DNA from: PVC group bacterium (ex Bugula neritina AB1)
GTDB lineage: Bacteria; GCA-001730085
Direction: 5' to 3'
Assembly (NCBI GenBank): GCA_001730085.1
Contig: MDLB01000091.1
Coordinates: forward strand, 1-31,262
Length of the DNA: 31,262 bases
In this document: positions 17,903 through 27,100 of the stretch, one piece after another
How the letters are laid out: each line of letters starts with the position of its first letter
Position numbering within the stretch: position 1 is the first letter of the stretch
The notes under the pieces: generated by a model
The model's database searches: none
Seen by the model: only the letters and a program-made list of their open reading frames with translations
What the model was told of the DNA's origin: nothing
Position numbers and translations under genes: made by a program

Positions 17903-18665
17903 ATTTGTTTATCTTTTAGGAAGTTTTTTTATCAAAAAATGTGAAAACTTAGGAAGATTTTTTTTATTTGTTTTTCAGGTTTTTTCTGTATTTTTTCAAG
18001 GGTTGCCTCGTTATTCATTGATTTTAAAGCAAATATATGTGATAGCTGTTTTGTCTTTACCCGTTGTTTTGATCACAGGGGCTTTCACGGGTATGGTTAT
18101 AACTATTCAAAGCTACGCCCAGTTACATATGTTTTCTTTAGAGGTTGCGATACCTCCTATTGTTGGTTTAGCGATGACGAGAGAATTAGGACCTGTTTTG
18201 ACAGCTTTGATGCTGGCAGGTCGAGCTGGAGCTGCTATAACGGCAGAAATAGGAACGATGAGAGTGACGGAGCAGATTGACGCTCTGGTTTCTTTGGCTA
18301 CAAATCCGCTTAGATATCTTGTTCTTCCAAGGGTTTTGGCGTGTGTTCTTTTTATACCAATCCTTACTATTTTTTCTATTTTTATTGGGATTTTAAGTGG
18401 ATATCTTCTTTCGGTATATGGTTTAGGCTTTCCAAGGATTTTTTTTATCTCTAACATTCAGCAGTATGTTGAGGTTTATGATATTTTGAGCGGTTTGACA
18501 AAAACTTTTGTTTTTGGATTGATCATAGGTCTTGTGAGTTGTTATAAGGGTTTTTTTACAAAAAAAGGAGCTGAAGGTGTAGGTGTAGCTGTTATGCAAA
18601 CGGTTGTTTTGGCATCTATTTCTATTCTTATTGCAGATTTTTTTCTTTCGCTAATGCTTTTTTGA
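17892..18665 (+). CDS. mlaE: MlaE-family ABC transporter permease for phospholipids
   Basis: This inner-membrane permease of 257 residues has the MlaE core: SLPVVLITGAFTGMVITIQS, VGLAMTRELGPVLTALMLAG and RAGAAITAEIGTMRVTEQID, then ALVSLATNPLRYLVLPRVLA. The C-terminal part (SCYKGFFTKKGAEGVGVAVM then QTVV) is also typical. In known systems MlaE pairs with an MlaF ATPase and an MCE-domain MlaD to move phospholipids between the membranes. Neither gene is adjacent: hisA follows instead. The ATG at 17892 lies inside the end of the TamB-like gene, so the two are translationally coupled. The length is normal. A hairpin after the gene probably ends the operon. Confidence 0.95.
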   Translation: MSFKFVYLLGSFFIKKCENLGRFFLFVFQVFSVFFQGLPRYSLILKQIYVIAVLSLPVVLITGAFTGMVITIQSYAQLHMFSLEVAIPPIVGLAMTRELGPVLTALMLAGRAGAAITAEIGTMRVTEQIDALVSLATNPLRYLVLPRVLACVLFIPILTIFSIFIGILSGYLLSVYGLGFPRIFFISNIQQYVEVYDILSGLTKTFVFGLIIGLVSCYKGFFTKKGAEGVGVAVMQTVVLASISILIADFFLSLMLF

Positions 18666-18695
18666 TTAAGATAACTAAAGAAAAATGAAAATTTT

Positions 18696-18716
18696 TGAAA
18701 AACACCCTGTTTTTCA
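18696..18716 (+). terminator. Perfect hairpin ending the mcsA-mlaE operon
   Basis: TGAAAAACA and TGTTTTTCA are exact inverted copies around CCC, starting 31 bp after the mlaE stop. The T-run lies in the 3' arm, with only a mixed sequence after it. The position between mlaE and the independent hisA ribosome site fits a terminator. Confidence 0.5.
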
Positions 18717-18811
18717 TTGATAGGTAGACTTCAAAGGCTTCTCAAGGTATGAGCGACTTTGTGATAGTCTGTTTTTATAAGGGGTGGGTTTATATAAGGA
18801 GATTTATACTT

Positions 18812-19534
18812 GTGAATATTTTACCAGCTATTGATATACGTGGAGGAAAGTGTGTCAGGCTTTATCAAGGAGACTATGCGCAAGAAACGGTATACTATGA
18901 AGATCCTACTGAAGTTGCTAGTATGTGGGAAAAGCAAGGCGCTAAGTACTTACATGTGGTAGATTTAGATGGAGCCAAGGATGGTGAGTTAAGACATTTA
19001 TCTTTGGTTAAAAATATTATTGAAAAAACTTCCTTAAAGGTAGAGCTTGGAGGAGGTGTAAGATCTTTAGAAGATGTCCAGCGTGTTTTAGACGCAGGAG
19101 TCTCTTATCCTATAGTTGGGACACAGGCCCTAGAAGATGAAATCTTTTTATCAAAATTGAGCGATCATTTCAAGAGTAGTGTTGTGATAGGGATTGATGC
19201 ACGTGATGGGTATGTAGCAACACGTGGCTGGCTTGATGATTCTAAAGTTAGAGCTGTGGATTTTGCTCAAAAAATTGATCAAATGGGCTTTGAAAGAATC
19301 ATTTTTACAGATATTGCGACCGATGGAGCTATGTCTGGCCCTAATCTTTCGGCAAATTTAAATATTCTTGAGCATACACGGAATGTTTCTATAACAGTTT
19401 CCGGAGGTGTGTCTTCTTTGGGAGATATTTCTTCCATTATTGAAAAACAAAACCCGAGGTTTTTTGGGGTTATCATAGGGAAAGCTCTCTATGATCAAAA
19501 AATTGACTTGAAAGAAGCATTGGATCTGATTTAG
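18812..19534 (+). CDS. hisA: Phosphoribosylformimino-AICAR ribotide isomerase
   Basis: The enzyme catalyses the fourth step of histidine synthesis, an Amadori isomerisation of ProFAR. Its (beta/alpha)8 barrel is 240 residues, the normal length. Catalytic Asp8 is in NILPAIDIRGGKCVRLYQGD, and the second acid/base Asp is in FTDIATDGAMSGPN. Phosphate-binding parts VELGGGV and ITVSGGVSSL are present. I choose the GTG at 18812-18814, because AAGGAG lies about 10 nt upstream and homologues begin exactly there. An ATG at 18749 in the same frame would add 21 unmatched residues. No other his gene is in the window, so the pathway genes are scattered or partly missing. Confidence 0.95.
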   Translation: MNILPAIDIRGGKCVRLYQGDYAQETVYYEDPTEVASMWEKQGAKYLHVVDLDGAKDGELRHLSLVKNIIEKTSLKVELGGGVRSLEDVQRVLDAGVSYPIVGTQALEDEIFLSKLSDHFKSSVVIGIDARDGYVATRGWLDDSKVRAVDFAQKIDQMGFERIIFTDIATDGAMSGPNLSANLNILEHTRNVSITVSGGVSSLGDISSIIEKQNPRFFGVIIGKALYDQKIDLKEALDLI

Positions 19535-19616
19535 TTGTGATTGTTGTAAAGGAATATTTGGCAATTCTTTTCTAAAAATAGAGATCTTTTTTTACCACAC
19601 TGATTTGTGAGTTTAT

Positions 19617-20891
19617 ATGCATAGTAATAAAAATGAAAAATATAAAGCTATCTTGGCTGGTATCTATATGGATGATAAAGATGAAGCTCTTTACTCGATA
19701 GATGAATTAAAATCTTTAGCTGAAGCCAATGATTTGGAAGTAGGCGGAGAAATTTTACAAAAAAAAAATAAGCCTGATGGTTCCTTTTATTTGGGAGAAG
19801 GAAAAGTTGAAGAGCTTGCGGAAGCGTTGAAAAGGTGTGATGCAAAGCTTGTTATTTTTGATGATGAACTGCGCTCTTTCCAAGCAAGAAACTTGAGTAA
19901 ACGTTTAAAATGTCGCGTTTTGGATAGGAGTGAATTGATTTTAGATATTTTTTCTAATCGTGCGAGAACAAAGGAGGCGAAATTACAGGTTGAAGTGGCA
20001 CGTTTAAAATATGAGATGTCTCGTTTACAAAAAATGTGGACACACTTTGGCCGTATTGATGGGAGTATTGGTTCTCGTGGGATGGGAGAAACTCAATTAG
20101 AGATAGATAAACGTCGGACACGAAAAAGAATAGATCTTTTAGAAAAAGATTTGAAAAAACTGGTTAAAACTAAAAGTAATGAAAGTAAAAGTCGTCAGAA
20201 TATTTTTAAAGTTGCTTTGGTAGGGTATACAAATGCTGGGAAATCGACCCTCTTAAATGTTTTGGCTAAAACGGATGTTTTTACAAAAAACTTATTGTTC
20301 GCGACTTTGGATACAACCACAAGAAAAATCAACCTAGGAGCATCGTATCAATTTCTTATGAGTGACACCGTAGGGTTTGTTCGAAAATTACCTCATCAGT
20401 TGGTGGCATCGTTTCATGCAACATTATCTGAGGTTAAAGAGGCGGATTTGCTTTTATATGTGATTGACTTTTCTGATAAAGAGCATCTTAAACATATTGA
20501 AACGGTAGAAAAAGTTTTACAACAAATAGATGCCGATAGCAAAAAGACCATCATTGTTTTTAATAAATGTGACTGTTTAGATGATTTAGATCTTTTAGAG
20601 AATCAAAGCAAAAATCTTTTTCAAAAAAACCGTGATTTTGTCTATATCTCTGCACAAAAAGGTCGAGGGCTTGAAGAGCTTAAATCTAAAATAAAAGAGT
20701 ATATGGATGAGAATAGATCTTCTGTTACGTTAGCAATCCCTTGGGATAATAGTCAGGCCATGACCTACGTCTCGAAGTATGCTCATATTCTAAAAGAGTG
20801 GCATGTCGAAGAGAAGCGGGTGATGGAAGTGAAGATAGAAAAGAAATATATTGGAAAATTTAGACACTTTATTAGAGAAGGGCTTGAATGA
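19617..20891 (+). CDS. hflX: GTPase HflX, ribosome-splitting/rescue factor
   Basis: HflX binds the 50S subunit and splits stalled or stress-damaged ribosomes. The 424 residues comprise the N-terminal nucleotide-binding domain (GSFYLGEGKVEELAEALKRC; FDDELRSFQARNLSKRL; VLDRSELILDIFSNRARTKE), a coiled helical linker with GSRGMGETQLEIDKRR, and the G domain with G1 GYTNAGKST, G3 DTVGFVRKLPHQLVASF and G4 NKCD. A short C-terminal domain follows. The stop overlaps the start of a 49-codon frame (ATGA). No clear Shine-Dalgarno stands before the ATG, but no better start exists. Confidence 0.96.
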   Translation: MHSNKNEKYKAILAGIYMDDKDEALYSIDELKSLAEANDLEVGGEILQKKNKPDGSFYLGEGKVEELAEALKRCDAKLVIFDDELRSFQARNLSKRLKCRVLDRSELILDIFSNRARTKEAKLQVEVARLKYEMSRLQKMWTHFGRIDGSIGSRGMGETQLEIDKRRTRKRIDLLEKDLKKLVKTKSNESKSRQNIFKVALVGYTNAGKSTLLNVLAKTDVFTKNLLFATLDTTTRKINLGASYQFLMSDTVGFVRKLPHQLVASFHATLSEVKEADLLLYVIDFSDKEHLKHIETVEKVLQQIDADSKKTIIVFNKCDCLDDLDLLENQSKNLFQKNRDFVYISAQKGRGLEELKSKIKEYMDENRSSVTLAIPWDNSQAMTYVSKYAHILKEWHVEEKRVMEVKIEKKYIGKFRHFIREGLE

Positions 20892-21037
20892 AAGAGTTTG
20901 TTTTTCTTTTAGGTGTTATTTTTTTTGTTTTTGTGATGACGCTTATTAAGGCTCTTCGGATGCGTTGGTTTTCATCTGAGAACGAAGACATTCTTGAAGA
21001 TGTTTTAAGTGATACAGATGAATCATATCCTGAATGA
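20888..21037 (+). CDS. Small single-pass membrane protein of 49 residues, unknown
   Basis: The frame starts at an ATG that overlaps the hflX stop (ATGA) and ends 20 nt inside addB. It encodes MKEFVFLLGVIFFVFVMTLI, a membrane segment, then KALRMRWFSS and a strongly acidic tail (ENEDILEDVLSDTDESYPE). The positive residues after the membrane segment predict a cytoplasmic acidic tail. Overlap at both ends indicates translational coupling in an hflX-microprotein-addB transcript. I do not recognise a family. The alternative is a chance frame, but a start at the exact stop and a clean amphipathic design argue for a gene. Confidence 0.6.
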   Translation: MKEFVFLLGVIFFVFVMTLIKALRMRWFSSENEDILEDVLSDTDESYPE

Positions 21038-23927
21038 ATCCTTAAAAAAATATTTGATCGAAATATCTCTAAAGTTTCCTTATCAAAGAAAAGTATGGAT
21101 AACGAATCACTATATCCCAGCCAATAGACTTTTACAGGTGATGGCACGTGAAGGTCATTCTTGGCTTAATATCAATATTGTTCACCCTTTAAAGTTAGCC
21201 CAATTTTATGTAGAAAAATCTGGATTTTCTAGAGGCTTCTTAAGTTATGAAGCACAAACCTTGCTAATGAGAAGACTTTTTGAACAGGCTAAAAATGCGA
21301 ACGAGTTAGTCTATTTTTATCGTTTAAATAATGGGAAAGGTTTTTTTAGACTTTTGATGGATTGGCTAGGAATGGTTCAAAGTTTCCGTAAAACATTTGA
21401 CACAATGGATTTTTCTCGCTTTTTTAATCAAGCCAAAGGGAAAGATTTGATTTTTCTTGGAAAAATCTATCAAAAATACTTGGTTGAACATGATCTTTAC
21501 GATAAAAATATGGCCTATGAGATAGCTATAAAAAGTTTAGAGGGAAAAAAAAGGTCTACGTCTAATCATTACTTTTTTGATCCACAGGAAAACTTTTCTT
21601 TTATAGAGTCGGCTTTTATCAAAACCTTTGCTCCCCAAGAAATGGATTTGTCGAACCTTACGCAATCACAAAAATCTTTAAAAGATATAAACGAAATATT
21701 AGATGAAGATTTACAAGGATTTAAATCCAATCAAGTGTCTTTTTCCCTTTCTTATAGTCCATGGTGTGAGGTGAGAGACTTGTTTGAAAGGCTCATCCGT
21801 AAGCAGATCCCTTGGGATGAGATTGAAATCGTTATCCCAGACATGAAAGTGTACGGAAGTATTATTCAGCATTTTTCTCTTATTAAGAATATCCCTGTCA
21901 CATATGAAGGTGGAGTAAAAGTTTTCGATTCTAAAGTCTTTTATGCGTTACAAACGATTTTGGATTTTTTTACAAATGACCTCGATCAGGAAGTTTTTTT
22001 GCTTTTTTTTAAGGATAATTTAATGAAAACATCGATTGATTTAGATTATTCTAAATTAGAAGAATGCTTGTTTTTTTTGAATGTTGGGTGGGGAAGGAGA
22101 AACTGGGAGGACTTACTAGAAAATCAAAAGGGGGACGAATCAAAAGAAAATGCTTTTTTACATCGATTTTTAAAAGACTTGATCTCTTTAAAATTTGATT
22201 TTTCTGAAAGTGAACTATGTATCAACTCTTTAATGAAGAAAATTTTACATTTCTTAAAGACATATATAGATCTTGATGGAGATAGATATAGCCGAGAGGT
22301 ATATTTTTCTTTAAAAGCTATTCATAAAGGCGTATTCGCTGGTTTTTATCAATCTGATTTTATAAGAAGCTTGCGCCTTATCCTTGGCTTTTTGGAAAGG
22401 GGACGTTTAGGTAAAGCAGGTCCTAAAGCAGGGCATCTTCATGTGAGGCCTTTGTTTAGTACCGTTTATGAACAAAGGCAACATTTATTTTTTTTGGGAA
22501 TGAATGATAAATGGGTTCCTGGAAAAAAAAGGCAAGAGAACTTATTAAATGAGCAGGAAGAGGAGTCTCTTTTTGATAGGAGTAAGGCTTTTCAAAACAG
22601 CTCGACTCTTACGACAAAGAAGGTTAAAAAAATTATCCAATATCACAAGGGAACAGTACATATCAGCTGTATAAAGTCTGTTCCTCTTGAAGTAGATTAT
22701 GGGTTGATGCCTTCCGTTATTATGCTTTGGGCGTATAGAAAAATACAAAAATCTTCAGAAGTAACTTACGAAATGATGATCAAAAACTTGGATGATCACA
22801 GCTCATATAGCGTTAGAGATAAGTCCGCAGAACTATGGTTGTGGGAGAAGAACTTGATCTTTGATGACTTTCAACAAAGAAGGCAAAAATGTTTGACTTC
22901 ACGCTATAGTGGCACCATCACAGAGTACGATGCGAAAGTAAGTTTACCAAGTGAGTATTTATCCGTGACAAATGTTTCAAAAAAATCTTTGTCGGCAACA
23001 TCTTTGCAAATGATGGCAACATGTCCATTTAGATATTTTTTAGAAAATAAATTACGTCTTACCAAAAGAAAAATCAAAATCAGGAAACGCTCTTGTTGGC
23101 TTGATGAGTCGGAGTGGGGACAAATGATTCATGAGGCTTTTTTTAAAATCATTAGCTTTTTTTTGCAAAAGAACAAGGACCAGAATGTTTTTGATTCAGA
23201 TGAGGTCGAGCAAATGGTTGAATCTTGCCTTTATAAGTACCGAAAAACCTATGGTGTTGTTGAAGAAAAGTCGTATACATATCAAGCCAAGATGTTTAAG
23301 TCTCAGGTCAAAGCCTTTGTTGATCATGAAAAATTAAGAAAAAATAGTTGTCCAAAGTATTTGGAACTATCGTTTGGAAGGTCGCAAGTGGAGCAAAAAA
23401 GCCCCTTTTCTACGGATAAACCCATTCCTTTTGACTTGGGGAATGGGAATGTTATTTATTTGTCAGGGAGTATTGACCGTGTGGACGAGTGTGAGGATGG
23501 CTCTCATATGATATTGGATTATAAAACGGGATATCAAAGGAACTTTAAAAGTGATGACTATTTTTGTCAAGGCAGGCACTTGCAACCTTTTTTATATGCA
23601 AAGGTTTTTGAAAAAATCTTTTCGCAAGCCAATAAAGCACACTTGACAGGTTATTTTTATGCGACGATGAAAGGCGCTTTCCAAGAAAAGCTATACACCT
23701 CTTTTGATCAAGAGATGTTAAAAAAGACGGTTCGCTTACTTATTGAAACCATGGAAAAGGGAACTTTTGTCGTGATGAAAGGCTTGGATGGGAATACAGG
23801 TGTTTGCCAAAACTGTTCCGCCAAAATGGCATGCCAAGTTTATAGCGCCAACGAAGTTGATAAAAAATTCGGTGACGAGAGAAATGAAGACTTGATCCCC
23901 CTGAAAGATCTTCAGGCAGTGAAGTGA
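21018..23927 (+). CDS. addB: AddB-type nuclease subunit of the AddAB recombination enzyme
   Basis: AddB pairs with AddA to process double-strand ends and load RecA. The protein has about 969 residues. Its N-terminal helicase-like half has no Walker A, as expected for AddB. The C-terminal PD-(D/E)XK nuclease shows SIDRVDE, ILDYKTG (about 832-838) and a QGRHLQPFLYA motif. A cysteine in MATCPFRYFL (about 669) and CQNCSAKMAC near 931-940 fit the four cysteines that hold the iron-sulfur cluster in Bacillus AddB. The start is ATG 21018; an in-frame GTG at 21009 is possible. Both lie inside the preceding microprotein gene. Similarity to well-known AddB N-termini is weak, so the call rests on the C-terminus and on addA nearby. 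Confidence 0.85.
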   Translation: MNHILNESLKKYLIEISLKFPYQRKVWITNHYIPANRLLQVMAREGHSWLNINIVHPLKLAQFYVEKSGFSRGFLSYEAQTLLMRRLFEQAKNANELVYFYRLNNGKGFFRLLMDWLGMVQSFRKTFDTMDFSRFFNQAKGKDLIFLGKIYQKYLVEHDLYDKNMAYEIAIKSLEGKKRSTSNHYFFDPQENFSFIESAFIKTFAPQEMDLSNLTQSQKSLKDINEILDEDLQGFKSNQVSFSLSYSPWCEVRDLFERLIRKQIPWDEIEIVIPDMKVYGSIIQHFSLIKNIPVTYEGGVKVFDSKVFYALQTILDFFTNDLDQEVFLLFFKDNLMKTSIDLDYSKLEECLFFLNVGWGRRNWEDLLENQKGDESKENAFLHRFLKDLISLKFDFSESELCINSLMKKILHFLKTYIDLDGDRYSREVYFSLKAIHKGVFAGFYQSDFIRSLRLILGFLERGRLGKAGPKAGHLHVRPLFSTVYEQRQHLFFLGMNDKWVPGKKRQENLLNEQEEESLFDRSKAFQNSSTLTTKKVKKIIQYHKGTVHISCIKSVPLEVDYGLMPSVIMLWAYRKIQKSSEVTYEMMIKNLDDHSSYSVRDKSAELWLWEKNLIFDDFQQRRQKCLTSRYSGTITEYDAKVSLPSEYLSVTNVSKKSLSATSLQMMATCPFRYFLENKLRLTKRKIKIRKRSCWLDESEWGQMIHEAFFKIISFFLQKNKDQNVFDSDEVEQMVESCLYKYRKTYGVVEEKSYTYQAKMFKSQVKAFVDHEKLRKNSCPKYLELSFGRSQVEQKSPFSTDKPIPFDLGNGNVIYLSGSIDRVDECEDGSHMILDYKTGYQRNFKSDDYFCQGRHLQPFLYAKVFEKIFSQANKAHLTGYFYATMKGAFQEKLYTSFDQEMLKKTVRLLIETMEKGTFVVMKGLDGNTGVCQNCSAKMACQVYSANEVDKKFGDERNEDLIPLKDLQAVK

Positions 23928-23976
23928 TAGAATTATTTGACAGCGAAGAAAATACGTTCGTGATTTTTTTACTTAA

Positions 23977-24156
23977 AAAAAACATATCGCTACAGGGATA
24001 GACCTTCTAACAAAAAAAGATATTCAAGATTTAAAGGAGTCTTCTGAATTTTTAACACTTACGGCTATCCATGTAATGATTAAATTTTTCTACTTTTCAA
24101 TTCCTTTAAACTGCTTTAAAATTGCTACTCTAAGCAAGGAATATCTAATATTTTGA
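23977..24156 (+). pseudogene. Decayed gene fragment, possibly the N-terminus of a fatty-acid desaturase
   Basis: Between addB and addA an open stretch without a start codon or ribosome site encodes GIDLLTKKDIQDLKESSEFL followed by TLTAIHVMIKFFYFSI and stops at 24154-24156. The pattern 'L-x-K-x-D-I-x-x-L-x-x-x-S-D/E' followed by a hydrophobic helix resembles the beginning of membrane fatty-acid desaturases. No histidine boxes follow, so at best it is a relic. The rest of the 267-bp gap has no other recognisable content apart from AAAGGA at 24173, about 18 nt before the addA start. Confidence 0.3.
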
Positions 24157-24194
24157 AACGACCTTAGATCCAAAGGAATCGGTAAAAAACATTT

Positions 24195-27100
24195 ATGGAC
24201 ATTTTAGAAGATCAGAAGCAAAGAGACCTTTTATTAAATCAATTGGATAAAAGCTTTTTTGTGGAAGCGGGTGCTGGTTCTGGCAAAACGACCACAATGG
24301 TTAAAAGAATGGTGGCGTTGTTAGAGTTAAAAAATGTTGAACCTTCTTCGATAGTTGCGATCACTTTTACGAATCAAGCCTCTGTTCATATGAAAGAAAA
24401 ATTTCAAGAAACTCTTGAAAGAAGGATCCAATGTTTAAGAGAAAGAGGGCATTCTCCTATATTATCTCGACTGGAAAAAGCTTATGAAGATTTTCATCTG
24501 CTGTTCATAGGGACGGTTCATAGCTTTTGTTTAAACATTTTAAAAGAGATGCCGATAGAGGCAGGTTTGGACTGTGACTTTGCCCTTATGGATGATGAGG
24601 AAGAGCTAGAGGAGCGACACAACTTTTGGGGTTACTACAAACACTCAAAGTTGATGAGTGATGAGGGAGTTTTTGAGCAAGCCATCGAGTCTGGTATCAA
24701 AATGGAATCATTAGACCGTATTTTTGATAAAGTTTGTGAGAATGGGGATGTCTCTTTTGAAACACATGAAAGTTTCCCACCCTCTGTTTCTGATATTTTT
24801 GAAGAAATGGTGACATGGTTAGAGTCTTTCCGAGCATACATGCCTCTACCTACTGAAAGGTGTGACACACTGTCTTTGCTGATTCATAAAATGGAAAAAG
24901 ATAGATTTCATTACGGCGAACGTTTTGCAGATAATCGCAAAATCGACTATATAGTTCAAATGAGTGGGTGGGGCAAGTTGAAGGTTATCCAAAAATTATG
25001 GACAGAGCCTAAAGTCGCTAAGTCTTTTGTGCGAGAAAAGTGGCCTGAGTTTAAAGAGTTAAAACTAGACCCTTGGGTAGAAAAATGGATGGATCATTTG
25101 TATCAAAAATGTATGCCGTGGGTCATTAAAGCTGTTCATGCTTATACAGATTATCGATACGAAATCAATAGACTTTCTTTGACGGATGTTTTGATATGTA
25201 CAACACGAATGCTTAAAAATAATCCAAGTGTTAGAAATTACTGGAAAAATAAGATACGCTTTTTATTGGTTGATGAATTTCAGGACACAGATCCGATTCA
25301 GAGCGAGCTATTCATGTATTTAACTGGAGAAGATATTCACGAAAAAAATTGGAGAAAACTTTCTCCTAGGCAAGGCAGTCTTTTTTTTGTTGGTGATCCG
25401 AAGCAGTCTATTTATAGGTTCCGAAGAGCAGATATCCGTGTCTACGAAGAGATGAAAGCCCTTATAAAACGAACAGGTGGAAATATTTGTTCGTTAACCA
25501 GTAACTTTCGATCGATAGCCCCTGTTGGTAGTTGGGTTAATGATGTTTTTGATAGAGAAAGCTTTTTTCCTAAAAAAACTTCTTCGTATCAAGCGCAATT
25601 TTCACCTTTAAGATGTGTTAATCAAGAAAGGCTTGAGGGGGGGAGTATTTTCGCTTTGAGATCCTCCAAAGGCAAAGCGTCTGAAAAGGCGATGGACGAA
25701 GCGCTGCAGATAGCAAAATTCATTAGGTTTGAGGTTGATCAGAAAGGTTCAAATTATAGTGATTATCTTATTTTATCTTACAAAACATCACGCTTAAAAT
25801 TTTATGTGGAAGCTTGTCAATCCTATGGGATACCTGTTTTCTTAGCTGTCAAAGAGCGTAAAGATACGAGTTTATTATTAAAAGATATGTTTCGGCTTTT
25901 CCAATGGATGCTTCATCCTGATGATGAATTTTTAGGTTACGGTGTTTTAAGGAGTGCTTTGTTTGCTTTTACGGATACGGATTTGGCTCTTTATCGTTTA
26001 AAAGGTAAGGGAAGTTTTTGTTTAAAAAAACACTTTTTAGATAACAATATCGTGGCTGCGATTGATAAGGTTTTTGAATGGAAAGAATCTTTGAGGAAAC
26101 GTTCAGCTGTTCACGTTTTGATAAGGGTTTTTCAAGACTTACGGTTGACGAGTATAGCTAAGACGATGGTTCAGGGCGATTTTGAAGCGAATATGTTGTC
26201 TCTTTTTTTGGACTATTGTTGTACAAAGGGAAACCCTTTTGCGGAGACGTTGTCTGGGATTTTGGCTTTGTTTGAAAAGTTTCAAAAGATCAAACGCAAA
26301 CCTTTACATGGCTTTGAGAAGAGTTTTCATATGGCGGTGAATATTATGAACTTGCATCAGGCGAAAGGTCTTGAAGCTAAAACTGTTTTTCTGGTTGATC
26401 CTGGCAAAAAAATAAAGATACAGCCAGAGTTTTATATTGATCGAGATAGTGATGGCGCGAATGCTTATATGTCTTTATTAGCGATGAGCCAAAATCAAAA
26501 GTTGAATGAAAAAATTTATGCAGAACCGAAAGGGTGGACAGGGTTCAGTGAGCAAGAACTAAATTTCCAAGAAGCAGAGCACTGTAGGCTTCTTTATGTT
26601 GCAGCAACGAGAGCGGAAGAAAGACTTGTGGTTAGCGCTCAAGATAAAACGGTTTGGGGGGAATTTTTTCCTTTTTTAGAAGAGCAAAGCTCTTTGCCAA
26701 GTCCCAATGAAGAAAAAGCCTTTGTGGAAAAGGCTTTGAAAAAAAATGAAGAGGAGATTGACTGGGGAGAACACTTGGAAAATATGAAAAAGCCTTCTTT
26801 CATGAATACAGAAGTTTCTCAAGATAAGGGAGAAAAGCCAGACACTGGGGATGTTGGTTTGGGAGTAGACTTTGGTATAGCGATGCATAAGATGTTCGAA
26901 AAAATTGTTGAATATCGTGATAGTGATGATTGGAAATATGATCACTATATGAATGATTTTTTTGACTCCTTGGATAAAGTTGAGGCGTCTGAACAAATCG
27001 CTTTATTTTTTGATAGTTCTTTATGGGAAAGAGTTAAAAAAAGTGAAGAAGTCTACACAGAAGTTCCTTTTTCTATAGATCATACGTCAGACTTCTCAAC

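Noticed and set aside
18749-18811. Upstream extension of hisA from an ATG at 18749
   Set aside because: The extra 21 residues match nothing in HisA, while the GTG at 18812 has AAGGAG at correct spacing and gives the conserved N-terminus.
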